NCBI GenBank assembly: GCA_023228385.1
Contig: JALOBF010000030.1
Span: 1-13,013, forward strand
Direction: 5' to 3'
DNA length: 13,013 nucleotides
Source: Bacilli bacterium
Lineage (GTDB): Bacteria > Bacillota_I > Bacilli_A > ML615J-28 > CAG-698
The notes under the pieces are model-generated. The model was not told where the DNA came from, made no database searches, and worked only from the letters and a program-made list of their open reading frames with translations. The position numbers were made by a program, and so were the translations under genes. Positions 7,254 to 13,013 of this stretch are shown piece by piece; positions within the stretch are counted from its first letter, which is position 1, and the number at the start of each line of letters is the position of its first letter.

Positions 7254-8555
7254 TCAATATACTGTTTCTATAACTATTTTTTCGGATTCTACTTTTTCTT
7301 GAATAATTGTAAATGCTCTTTGCACTTCTTCGATAAGGTCAGGATCATTTATTCCGTTAGTATAAATGACCGCCAAAGCGTCGCCGCGCTGCAGATTACA
7401 GCCGACTTTGGCTTTGACTTTTATTCCGACCGCCGAATCAATGCAATCATCTTTGGTTTTACGACCGGCTCCCAGTTGCATTGCCGCCTGACCAATTGCC
7501 AAAGCATCAACCGCAGCCACATAACCGCAAACCTCGCTTATAACTTCAATTTGATATTTAGTTTGGGGAAATAAAGAATAATCAAAAACGACATCCGGAT
7601 TGCCGGCTTGATATCGAACCATTTCCCGGAACCTCTCAAGAGCCGCACCGTCGGCAATTACTTGATCAATCAACCGTTGGGCTTTATCATAACTCGGGAC
7701 AATATCAGTCATTATTAAGAGCTCACTCGCAAGAGCATAACACAAAGCCTTAAAGTCGGCGGGACCGCGCCCCTTAAGCATCTCAAGCGCTTCGATAACC
7801 TCGAGGCTATTGCCGACCGCCTCACCCAATGGCTGATTCATGTTGGTAAGAATCGCCACTGTCTTTTTTCCGAAACGATGGCCAATTTCAACCATGGATT
7901 TGGCTAAAATTCGCGCTGAAGCCAGATCTTTCATAAATGCTCCGGAGCCAACCTTGACATCGAGTAAGATATAATCCGCACCGCTTGCCAACTTCTTTGA
8001 CATTATTGATGAAGCGATTAAGCCAATCGCATCAATGGTGCCGGTTACATCGCGTAAAGCATATAGCTTTTTATCGGCAACGGCGACTTTCGCCGTTTGA
8101 CCAACAACGGCAAGAGAAATATCTTGAATCTGACGAAGAAATTCTTCATTCGATAAATCAATTCTAAATCCCGGTATCGACTCCAACTTATCCAACGTTC
8201 CACCGGTGTGCCCCAATCCCCGACCGCTCATTTTCGCCAGTTTCAAACCGCAGGCAGCTAAAATCGGCGCAATTGATAAAGTCGTTTTATCGCCGACTCC
8301 GCCGGTTGAATGTTTATCCACGCAAATTCCGGAAATCATGGAAAGATCAATTTTCTCACCGGAATCCATCATCGCTTCGGTTAAATAAAACTGCTCGATC
8401 GGATTTAAACCGCGAAAACAAATCGCCATCAATAAACTGCTCATTTGATAATCGGGAATTTCATTATTAACATATCCGGAAATCAAAAAGCGAATTTCAT
8501 CGGCGGTCAATTCACCGCCATTTTTTTTCTTAATTATTAAATCAACCGTGCGCAA
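7254..8555 (-). CDS. pdp: Pyrimidine-nucleoside phosphorylase
   Basis: Cleaves uridine, thymidine or deoxyuridine with phosphate to the free base and (deoxy)ribose-1-phosphate, the entry step of cytosolic pyrimidine salvage and catabolism. At 433 residues the length is typical. Signatures: DKHSTGGVGDKTTL (80-93) with phosphate-binding Lys81 and Ser83, the thymidine/pyrimidine phosphorylase motif SGRGLGHTGGTLDKLE (110-125), and DVKVGSGAFM near 200. Position 108 is Lys, which in known enzymes goes with the broad-specificity Gram-positive PyNP, whereas E. coli thymidine phosphorylase (DeoA) has Met there. I therefore favour pdp over deoA. The start codon is TTG, chosen because GAGGTGAT lies seven bases upstream and the family begins MR-VD at this point. 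First gene of a four-gene operon; an ABC exporter and MgtC follow closely, an unusual partnership for this enzyme. Confidence 0.94.
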   Translation of the reverse strand: MRTVDLIIKKKNGGELTADEIRFLISGYVNNEIPDYQMSSLLMAICFRGLNPIEQFYLTEAMMDSGEKIDLSMISGICVDKHSTGGVGDKTTLSIAPILAACGLKLAKMSGRGLGHTGGTLDKLESIPGFRIDLSNEEFLRQIQDISLAVVGQTAKVAVADKKLYALRDVTGTIDAIGLIASSIMSKKLASGADYILLDVKVGSGAFMKDLASARILAKSMVEIGHRFGKKTVAILTNMNQPLGEAVGNSLEVIEALEMLKGRGPADFKALCYALASELLIMTDIVPSYDKAQRLIDQVIADGAALERFREMVRYQAGNPDVVFDYSLFPQTKYQIEVISEVCGYVAAVDALAIGQAAMQLGAGRKTKDDCIDSAVGIKVKAKVGCNLQRGDALAVIYTNGINDPDLIEEVQRAFTIIQEKVESEKIVIETVY

Positions 8556-8583
8556 ACGTTATCACCTCACTGTTGTAAGGTTT

Positions 8584-8592
8584 ATTATACCA
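8584..8592 (-). promoter_or_regulatory. Probable extended -10 promoter of the pdp operon
   Basis: On the minus strand TGGTATAAT (8592-8584) matches the extended -10 form TGnTATAAT. The -35 region is poor, which extended -10 promoters tolerate. The predicted start near 8577 leaves a short leader before the TTG start at 8555. If active, it would drive the operon independently of the upstream riboswitch. Confidence 0.55.
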
Positions 8593-8751
8593 TAAAAAGG
8601 GGATTTATGCTATAATATTTTTACCTAGATTGCCCCCAAGACGTTAAATACGGTTGTTTTCTAATTTTTTAATCATTACTAATCGTAGGGACAATACAAT
8701 AAACAAAACTATAAACCGAAAAAATCACTCATTTTGGTTTTTAATTACGAT
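8593..8751. other. Gene-less stretch between riboswitch copy A and pdp
   Basis: No credible gene on either strand. The only leftward frames with an ATG are of 7 and 10 codons. A second TATAAT with TGC in front (8608-8616) faces right but has no gene ahead of it. After copy B the corresponding interval is followed by a small membrane-protein gene, so a gene may have been lost here, or copy A may control pdp by read-through. Confidence 0.5.
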
Positions 8752-8760
8752 GGAAAATAA

Positions 8761-8797
8761 TAAAAGCGCATAACCAGCCTAAAAACCGTTATACGCT
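8761..8797 (-). terminator. Terminator of riboswitch copy A (expression platform)
   Basis: On the minus strand AGCGTATAAC (8797-8788) pairs with GTTATGCGCT (8774-8765), ten pairs with one G-U, followed by TTTTATTATTTT. It lies four bases after the closing helix of the aptamer, the usual arrangement for a ligand-dependent termination switch. Confidence 0.8.
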
Positions 8798-8801
8798 TGG
8801 T

Positions 8802-8913
8802 GTACTCCTATGGGGTTAGCTGACGGGTTAGGACACCCAAGTTGCCCCTCTTGATTAACAAGATTCACCCCAATGATTGGGTTCCCCACTCTTTTATCGG
8901 ATTCGGAGATATC
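8802..8913 (-). ncRNA. Cyclic di-AMP riboswitch (ydaO/yuaA class), copy A
   Basis: Read leftward, the RNA shows the conserved blocks of the ydaO class in order: CTCCGAATCCG, GTGGGGAACCCAA, GGGGTGAATC, a variable hairpin CTTGTTAATCAAGAG, AGGGGCAAC, then CCTAACCCGTCAGCTAACCCC and the closing GGAG that pairs with the initial CTCC. This class binds two c-di-AMP molecules and in characterised cases turns expression off by termination; its targets are usually potassium or osmolyte transport and cell-wall genes. Here the aptamer begins within a base or two of the predicted transcript start and runs into a terminator. The next gene leftward is pdp, about 250 bases away, with no intact gene between. 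Confidence 0.92.
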
Positions 8914-8921
8914 TCACTTAT

Positions 8922-8950
8922 ATAATAACAAATAAAGTATCCAAAGTCAA
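8922..8950 (-). promoter_or_regulatory. Promoter of riboswitch copy A
   Basis: TTGACT (8950-8945) and TATTAT (8927-8922) with a 17-base spacer on the minus strand. The same boxes and spacing recur in copy B despite a diverged spacer, which supports function. Confidence 0.8.
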
Positions 8951-8970
8951 CTGATAATTAACGATTATTA

Positions 8971-8996
8971 AAAAAGTAAATCAACCGAGCCGGTAG
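8971..8996 (-). terminator. Possible terminator after the 93-residue gene
   Basis: Leftward, a small GC hairpin ACCG-GCT-CGGT within CTACCGGCTCGGTTG is followed after a few bases by TTTTTT. The stem is only four pairs, plus one beyond a mismatch, so it is weak. Position about 30 bases after the stop codon suits a terminator separating this gene from promoter A. Confidence 0.4.
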
Positions 8997-9027
8997 CCCT
9001 ATTTCAGCAAAAACTTATTATAATTAG

Positions 9028-9309
9028 TTAGTTTATTTTTAAATAATCTTTTGCTTTCAGTCTTCTTATTACTTCCTTCATTTCCACAACCACCATTATT
9101 ACGGTTAAAATTAAAATAATCACAAAAGCCAATCCGAAAAGAAAAAACTTCCAAAGATAATTTATCAAGAAATATTTAAAACAAATAATACTGATAAAAA
9201 CATACATCGGACAACCGATAAATAAAACAAATAAATGCAAAACCAATCTTTTAATTAATTGTCCTTTGGTGTCAAGCATTTCGATACTTTTTAACGGAGT
9301 ATATGCCAT
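9028..9309 (-). CDS. Small two-helix membrane protein of unknown function under a c-di-AMP riboswitch
   Basis: The 93-residue product is not a family I recognise. Residues 1-20 are polar; two strongly hydrophobic segments follow at about 21-44 and 50-75, separated by a short loop, and a basic tail (KEVIRRLKAKDYLK, 78-91) closes the protein. This predicts a helical hairpin in the membrane with both ends cytoplasmic. A good ribosome binding site (GGAGG, six bases before the ATG) and strand-consistent promoter support expression. The gene is the first and apparently only gene behind riboswitch copy B, whose terminator ends about 80 bases before the start. By analogy with other ydaO-class targets, a part in ion or turgor homeostasis is a reasonable guess but only inference. 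Confidence 0.8.
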   Translation of the reverse strand: MAYTPLKSIEMLDTKGQLIKRLVLHLFVLFIGCPMYVFISIICFKYFLINYLWKFFLFGLAFVIILILTVIMVVVEMKEVIRRLKAKDYLKIN

Positions 9310-9390
9310 TTTACGCCTCCAAAAATAACATATCTTAATTTATAATCAACAGAAATACCATACTGCCCTATTCTTTAACCATCCGGTTAG

Positions 9391-9433
9391 AAAATAAAAA
9401 AACGCATAACCAGCCTAAAAACCGTTATACGCT
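9391..9433 (-). terminator. Terminator of riboswitch copy B
   Basis: Leftward, AGCGTATAAC (9433-9424) pairs with GTTATGCGTT (9410-9401) with two G-U pairs, followed by TTTTTTTATTTT. The T-run is longer than in copy A, so this looks the stronger terminator of the two. Confidence 0.8.
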
Positions 9434-9437
9434 TGGA

Positions 9438-9549
9438 GTACTCCTATGGGGTTAGCTGACGGGTTAGGACACCCAAGTTGCCCCTCTTGATTAACAAGAT
9501 TCACCCCAATAATTGGGTTCCCCACTCTTTTGTCAGATTCGGAGATATC
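9438..9549 (-). ncRNA. Cyclic di-AMP riboswitch (ydaO/yuaA class), copy B
   Basis: Same conserved blocks as copy A on the minus strand: CTCCGAATCTG, GGGGAACCC, GGGGTGAATC, AGGGGCAAC, CCTAACCCGTCAGCTAACCCC and closing GGAG. The few changes relative to copy A (for example CCGATA to CTGACA after the first block, CATTG to TATTG in a loop-proximal stem) do not touch the core CCCGTCAGCTAACC element. It precedes the 93-residue membrane-protein gene and should repress it when c-di-AMP is high, as in characterised members. Confidence 0.93.
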
Positions 9550-9557
9550 TTAATTAT

Positions 9558-9586
9558 ATAATATCAAATAAAAGAATTAAAGTCAA
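9558..9586 (-). promoter_or_regulatory. Promoter of riboswitch copy B
   Basis: TTGACT (9586-9581) and TATTAT (9563-9558), 17-base spacer, minus strand, preceding the aptamer by about ten bases. Equivalent to the promoter of copy A. Confidence 0.8.
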
Positions 9587-9685
9587 CGGATATTTAAAAG
9601 TTTTTTAAAAAAAATGGATGTTTATCATTATAGATTTGATTATAACCCCATTCTTATTTATTATTATTCTGGGAGGATGATAAAA

Positions 9686-10255
9686 ATGATTGTTTGCATG
9701 ATCAGACACGGTGAGACCGATTGGAATAAATCTCACCTCATTCAGGGTTTAACCGACAATCCCTTAAACGATACCGGGCGCCGTCAGGCCCTAAAGGTTG
9801 CTGATTATCTTAGTGCCCATGAGCGTAACTGGGATTTAATTGTCTCAAGTCCGCTGCAGCGGGCGGTAGAAACCGGAGAAATAATTGCCCGGGCCATTGG
9901 TTATAATAATTCAATAATTATCAAAGAACAATTTCACGAACGGATCTTCGGTTCTTTGGAAGGAAAGGTTTTAACCGAACAAACTTACAATAAAATATTC
10001 CAAGAAAAGGCCCCCGGCTTAGAAAAATTCGAAGACCTGCAAAAACGTATCCTATCAGGATTAATTGCCCTGGAAAAAGATTATAAGGCGGAAAAAATAT
10101 TGGTTTGCAGCCATGCTCAGGTTATTAAAAGCGTTATTGCTTATCTCGATCCGAATTTCGATTTTCGCTTTCCGCTAAAAAACTCTTCGCTTAATTATTT
10201 TCATATTATGCGAGGAGAAATCAAAATCATAAAATACAATGTTGTTCCGAAATAA
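9686..10255 (+). CDS. Histidine phosphatase superfamily protein (phosphoglycerate-mutase-like)
   Basis: Cytosolic branch-1 histidine phosphatase of 189 residues. The catalytic RHGE is at residues 7-10 (nucleophile His8), followed by TDWN and the family pattern LTDNPLNDTGRRQA. SPLQRAVETG (55-64) supplies a phosphate-binding Arg59, Glu85 in HERIFGSLEG is the likely general acid, and CSHAQVIKSV contains the second catalytic His143. The length fits small-molecule phosphatases (PhoE, CobC or GpmB-like) better than dPGM (about 230-250). The substrate cannot be inferred. I choose the ATG at 9686 because GGGAGG (9671-9676) lies nine bases upstream and the catalytic motif then sits at the usual position; the frame is open back to 9614, but that extension is unsupported. 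It diverges from the riboswitch B unit. No convincing promoter was found. Confidence 0.9.
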   Translation: MIVCMIRHGETDWNKSHLIQGLTDNPLNDTGRRQALKVADYLSAHERNWDLIVSSPLQRAVETGEIIARAIGYNNSIIIKEQFHERIFGSLEGKVLTEQTYNKIFQEKAPGLEKFEDLQKRILSGLIALEKDYKAEKILVCSHAQVIKSVIAYLDPNFDFRFPLKNSSLNYFHIMRGEIKIIKYNVVPK

Positions 10256-10338
10256 TAAAAATATTTCCCGTAGTGTACAATAATAGATAAGACATTATTA
10301 TAATCAATAACGGTTTTTTATATTAAATAATAAAATAA

Positions 10339-10375
10339 GAGGCGATTTCCTTTTGGATTTCACCTCATTTTTTTT
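10339..10375. terminator. Bidirectional terminator between convergent genes
   Basis: GAGG-C-GA-TT-TCC (10339-10350) pairs with GGA-TT-TC-A-CCTC (10355-10366), with internal mismatches and a TTTT loop. It is followed rightward by eight T (10368-10375) and leftward by TTATTTTATTATTT. It ends the phosphatase transcript and overlaps the 3' end of the convergent beta-helix gene. Confidence 0.75.
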
Positions 10376-11454
10376 AACTTACTCTTTTCGCGACGGTCCA
10401 AGCGATTGTTTTCTTGAACAACATTATTACAATTGATAATATAAATGTTATACTCAGTTCTTACTTCATTCCTATCATCGTCAATTGTGTTGTCTTTAAT
10501 CATTGTATCGTTAGCATAATTAGCTAGAATGCCGGAATGACCGTTCTTTTTGGAACTTACATTCATTATAACATTTCCGACAATCACTGAATTTAACACT
10601 TTGCCGATTCTGATTCCGTCAGTGCCTGCATTTTCAATATAATTATTTACAATTTGTACATTTTCTGTTCTTCCATTATAATTTAAAGGAGCATCAGTCC
10701 GAATACCGTATCCATTTGTGTTTTTTATAATATTGTCTCGAATAATACAGTTGACACTTGGGGTTAAACCGCCACCGAAATATATTCCATAATCATCCTG
10801 TTCTTTATATGTTCCAGTACCGTCAATGAAATTTAACTCAATAACAACATTATCCTGAAAATCCGCAACTTCAATTCCAGCAAGCCCGGAATTGATAACG
10901 GTGTTTGATGCAACCAAATGATTACCGCCCCGAACAACACCGCCGCCGTCTAGAGCGATACCGTGTGCAAAATCATCGGAACCGGGAACAATATAATATC
11001 CGGATTGATAAACCGTATTGTTTTTAATAATATAATTACTTCCGCCTCTTGACACAATTATACAATGGTGTCTTGTTCGATAGACAAAATTATTTTCAAC
11101 GGATGCGGTTCCGGCCGTATTATAGAATGCGATTCCGGCGCCGCCGATGATATTTGTTACTTTGCAGCCAACAACTTTGTTATTAACACAATCTTTACCT
11201 GAAAACAGGATTCCGTTATTGGCAATATTGTTAACTGCAACATTGGATAAAGTAACATTATGTACTTTATTCTCAACCAAAATCCCTTCTCCGACGCTGT
11301 ATTTATCGGCCTGGCCATCCAAAATAATGTTACCAAGAACAATATTTTCACTGTTTCCCTTAATGGTAATGGCATTGCCGTTAAAGTTTTTTTTTAAAAC
11401 CGGTCGATTAATGCCGCAAATCGCAATTTTACTGTAAATGAAGCATCTGATAAC
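10360..11454 (-). pseudogene. Right-handed parallel beta-helix protein, 5'-truncated
   Basis: The frame encodes a chain of about 22-25-residue parallel beta-helix (PbH1/NosD-like) repeats, recognisable as recurrent NNGILF, NNFVYRT, NNTVYQSG, SNTVINSGLAGIEV, RDNIIKNTNGYGI and NNYIENAGTDGIRIG units. Such folds occur in polysaccharide lyases, epimerases and surface proteins, so a carbohydrate target is likely but unproven. The repeat reading continues without a stop upstream of the first possible start (TTG at 11322), through GNAITIKGNSENIVLG and KIAICGINRP, up to about 11454, where a TGA is met. There is no ribosome binding site before the TTG. The N-terminal part, and any signal peptide, is therefore missing, and the break lies next to a plus-strand gene fragment. 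A basic tail KSKLKK ends the protein. I regard it as a remnant of at least 360 codons. Confidence 0.75.
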
Positions 11455-11880
11455 TCAGGAAAAAGTAAAGCAAATTGTCCCGAATTTCTTTTATCTGGCT
11501 TTATATCCGTTGATGGCAGTAATTATTCTTAAGATTTTTATGGGAAGAAGAGGTTATTATAAAACTTTTAAAGAGTATTACAATATTGCGGGAATATCGG
11601 CGGTTTTTTCGCTTCTGATATCATTTATTGCCGGTTGGTTTAATATTAATTCTAATTTTTTATTTGCCGGCACATTGACGTTAATATATATTTTTCAAAT
11701 AGGTTATATGAGTCTCCGAACTGATAGCAGCTAAGACGGAAACTGAAAGCATAATGATTAATGAGTATGATTTAGATAAAGCGCCATGGAATAAAAATGC
11801 ATTTCCCGAAATTTTCGGCGGAGAAATAGTTGTTAAAAAAGAAGCCGGCAATATTATTGCTGTTAAAAACAATATTTTCC
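11438..11880 (+). pseudogene. Three-helix membrane-protein fragment with a frameshift
   Basis: The first frame (11438-11734) encodes 98 residues with a short polar start and three hydrophobic helices at about 17-34, 49-66 and 71-90; I do not recognise the family with confidence. There is no ribosome binding site and an in-frame TAA stands just before the ATG, so this is probably an internal fragment. Near 11711 one extra base would join GYM to a second frame (11712 onward: VSELIAAKTETES...NEYDLDKAPWN...FPEIFGGEIVV), which reads as plausible hydrophilic coding sequence to about 11880 before merging into the antisense of the minus-strand fragment. Both neighbours are coded on the opposite strand. 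Likely a rearranged remnant of a membrane-protein gene. Confidence 0.5.
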
Positions 11881-12012
11881 GACAGAATAATTGCTTGGTA
11901 ACTGCATTAAAACATAGCACAAGAAAAATATCACAAAAGACACAAATGCCGACATATAACTAAATCGGTTCATTTCTTTAGGAATAATCAGTGCTCTCAA
12001 TAACTGTTTCAT
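11863..12012 (-). pseudogene. N-terminal fragment of a membrane protein, interrupted after 49 codons
   Basis: A 49-residue frame starts at an ATG with AAGGAG ten bases upstream and a near-perfect promoter further up. It begins MKQLLRALIIPKEMNRFSY, a basic, amphipathic cytoplasmic start, followed by one membrane helix (about 20-38) and LPSNYSVGKY, then a stop (11865-11863). Similar beginnings are, as I recall, found in multi-helix membrane proteins of Bacillota and Mollicutes with an extracytoplasmic domain and further helices, so this looks like the intact 5' end of a gene whose remainder is displaced. The plus-strand three-helix fragment immediately to the left is a candidate for that remainder, in inverted orientation. 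A genuine 49-residue membrane peptide cannot be excluded. Confidence 0.5.
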
Positions 12013-12068
12013 CTATACTCTGCTCCTTGATGTCGTCTCACTTTCTTAACTGAATTAAGATATCTACT

Positions 12069-12097
12069 ATATTAACATAATAAAAAATATCTGTCAA
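12069..12097 (-). promoter_or_regulatory. Strong promoter of the interrupted membrane-protein gene
   Basis: Perfect TTGACA (12097-12092) and TAATAT (12074-12069) with a 17-base spacer on the minus strand. The predicted start is about 50 bases before the ATG at 12012. Its quality shows the downstream 5' fragment was recently, or still is, expressed. Confidence 0.8.
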
Positions 12098-12129
12098 CGG
12101 ATTAAAAGTTTTAGAATTGATTTTATATT

Positions 12130-12196
12130 CTATATAATAAAAAAACTCACTTTTATAAAAAGAGGTAACCTATAATTTATCAATTAGTAGGTTACC
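12130..12196 (-). terminator. Hairpin pair, probable terminator of the plsC unit
   Basis: GGTAACCTA and TAGGTTACC (12164-12172 and 12188-12196) form a perfect 9-base-pair stem with a 15-base loop. Read leftward it is followed by CTCTTTTT, then a second weak AT-rich hairpin and seven T (to about 12130). It lies about 100 bases after the plsC stop and just before the next leftward promoter, which suits a terminator. The 100 bases between it and plsC hold only a small CCTG-CAGG inverted repeat. Confidence 0.5.
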
Positions 12197-12297
12197 AATA
12201 TAATTATTTCTTGGTGTTATGACAAATATATTGGACAGACCTGGTTAATCAGGCTAAAGATTGATTCCCCTTTTTCATAAGTCTCCGATAATATCAT

Positions 12298-13013
12298 TTA
12301 TTGAAGCCATTGATATCGGCTTCTTGCCGCTGCCAGATTCTCTTCTATAATGCTTTTTATTCTTTCCCCAATTTCATTGGTATGCCAGGCTTTAACTTCT
12401 TCATAACGGATAATCCCACAGATACGGATTAAAACTTTGGTTCGGAACCAAGGGAATCGTTTTCGTACTTTATAAAAATTATCGATGGCCAGCACAACCA
12501 TATCGACTTTCGCCTTTTCGACAATTCTAAAAATGCCGTTGCGGAATCTATTCATATTCGGACTTTTGCTTCTTGTTCCTTCGGGATAAACCGACATCGT
12601 AAATCCCGATTTCAATCGTTCAACGCTCGCTTCAATAACTTCAATCGCCTTGCGATTATTACGGCGATCAAGCGGCAGGAAGCCGGAAGTATAGAGCCAA
12701 GTTCCGACAATCGGAACTTTCATAATATTATTTTTCATAATAAAAGTTACCGGTTTCCCTTTAAAGGAACTGATAATCATTAACGGGTCGAGATTCGATT
12801 GATGATTCGATACGATTAAAAAGTTGTTGTTTTCGGGAATCAGTTCTTCGCCTTCAATAATGACTTTTAAATTAAAAAAACCGCGCATAAAGATTGACAT
12901 ATGATAAATAAACCAATTAAAGAAAGGCTTCGGTGCTTTAATTATTTGTTTTTTGCTTTGGAAAATAGCACAAACACCAAAAAACAACACCAAAAGCAGG
13001 AAACCAATAATCC
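12298..13013 (-). CDS. plsC: 1-acyl-sn-glycerol-3-phosphate acyltransferase (PlsC family), partial at its N-terminal end
   Basis: Adds the second acyl chain to lysophosphatidic acid, making phosphatidic acid for membrane lipids; membrane-associated. The frame is open to the right window edge. Counting from a TTG at 12993, the acyltransferase motifs are NHQSNLD (63-69, catalytic His64 and Asp69), block II GFLPLDRRN (104-112) and block III YPEGTRSKS (136-144). In-frame residues upstream of that TTG (IIGFLLLVLFF...) continue a hydrophobic anchor helix, so the real start is probably outside the window and only a few residues are missing. At 231 residues or slightly more the length is normal. A DUF-free, single-domain enzyme; no acyl-ACP synthetase or PlsY/PlsX is seen nearby. 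Substrate specificity within the PlsC family cannot be read off. Confidence 0.92.
   Translation of the reverse strand, partial: IIGFLLLVLFFGVCAIFQSKKQIIKAPKPFFNWFIYHMSIFMRGFFNLKVIIEGEELIPENNNFLIVSNHQSNLDPLMIISSFKGKPVTFIMKNNIMKVPIVGTWLYTSGFLPLDRRNNRKAIEVIEASVERLKSGFTMSVYPEGTRSKSPNMNRFRNGIFRIVEKAKVDMVVLAIDNFYKVRKRFPWFRTKVLIRICGIIRYEEVKAWHTNEIGERIKSIIEENLAAARSRYQWLQ

Larger units (their letters stand above)
8752..8955. repeat. ~200-bp direct repeat, copy A (promoter, riboswitch, terminator)
   Basis: Nearly identical to 9388-9592, offset 636 bases. Within the aptamer-terminator core only about seven substitutions are visible; flanks diverge beyond the -35 box on one side and the T-run on the other. 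The duplicated unit is exactly a regulatory cassette, with no coding sequence inside. Confidence 0.9.
9388..9592. repeat. ~200-bp direct repeat, copy B (promoter, riboswitch, terminator)
   Basis: Second copy of the cassette at 8752-8955, same orientation. Differences are mainly in the loop and spacer positions; paired and conserved aptamer positions are retained. Confidence 0.9.

Noticed and set aside
8608..8616. Rightward TGCTATAAT promoter-like sequence
   Set aside because: Matches an extended -10 but has no -35 match and no gene, RNA or conserved structure ahead of it on the plus strand; such matches are common in AT-rich spacers.
8752..9592. CRISPR-like or transposon-end interpretation of the two long repeats
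   Set aside because: Only two copies, each ~200 bp, with aptamer consensus blocks, promoters and terminators; no short regular repeats, spacers, or terminal inverted repeats.
9614..9685. 24-codon N-terminal extension of the histidine phosphatase
   Set aside because: The extension lacks a ribosome binding site, is low-complexity Tyr/Ile-rich, and would push the catalytic RHG motif away from the N-terminus, whereas ATG 9686 has GGGAGG at good spacing.
11157..11375. Minus-strand 72-codon frame inside the beta-helix region
   Set aside because: Shadow of the beta-helix frame; lacks repeats and translation signals.
11681..11920. 79-codon minus-strand frame overlapping the interrupted membrane-protein genes
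   Set aside because: Hydrophobic character is explained as the complement of a hydrophilic plus-strand frame; no ribosome binding site. I could not fully exclude that part of it is a frameshifted continuation of the minus-strand fragment.
12220..12260. Small CCTG-CAGG hairpin after plsC
   Set aside because: Four-pair stem without an adjacent T-run in the leftward direction; the 9-pair hairpin at 12164-12196 is the better terminator candidate.

Overview
The window reads as chromosome of a low-GC, Gram-positive-type bacterium of the Bacillota/Mycoplasmatota side. Evidence: AT-rich intergenic DNA, strong GGAGG-type ribosome binding sites, sigma-A-type promoters with 17-base spacers, TTG and GTG starts, CCA-encoded tRNAs, ydaO-type riboswitches, and a BmrCD-like ABC exporter. 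TGG encodes Trp and TGA is used as a stop, so this is the standard bacterial code and not the Mycoplasma code. A more exact placement is not supported.

Layout, left to right. (1) 1-2371 is an accessory patch. On the minus strand lie two methyltransferase genes of a DpnII/MboI-type (GATC) restriction-modification operon: dpnM-like with its own promoter, then dpnA-like, which runs off the left edge. The endonuclease gene is expected just outside the window. To the right is a decayed IS66 end: the last ~110 codons of the transposase, a terminator and the right terminal repeat. (2) 2468-2722 is a two-gene tRNA-Leu operon (anticodons CAA and GAG) with a clear promoter and terminator. (3) 2728-8589 is a tightly packed minus-strand operon: pyrimidine-nucleoside phosphorylase, the two halves of a heterodimeric BmrC/BmrD-like ABC exporter, and an MgtC/SapB membrane protein. 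It ends in a bidirectional terminator. (4) 8752-9592 carries two nearly identical ~200-bp copies of a c-di-AMP (ydaO/yuaA-class) riboswitch, each with its own promoter and transcription terminator, both facing left. The right copy precedes a 93-residue two-helix membrane protein. The left copy has no gene directly behind it and points at the phosphorylase-exporter-MgtC operon. (5) 9686-10255 is a plus-strand histidine-phosphatase-superfamily gene. (6) 10360-12012 is a zone of gene decay or rearrangement: a 5'-truncated right-handed beta-helix gene (minus), a frameshifted three-helix membrane-protein fragment (plus), and a 49-codon N-terminal membrane-protein fragment (minus) that still has an excellent promoter and ribosome binding site. 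(7) 12298-13013 is a plsC-type acyltransferase whose start lies outside the window.

The most interesting element is the duplicated c-di-AMP riboswitch. One copy controls a small uncharacterised membrane protein, and the other may place nucleoside salvage, an ABC exporter and MgtC under c-di-AMP control by terminator read-through. The second is the scrambled region at 11438-12012, where coding strand flips twice within ~600 bp, as expected for a local inversion in a decaying gene.
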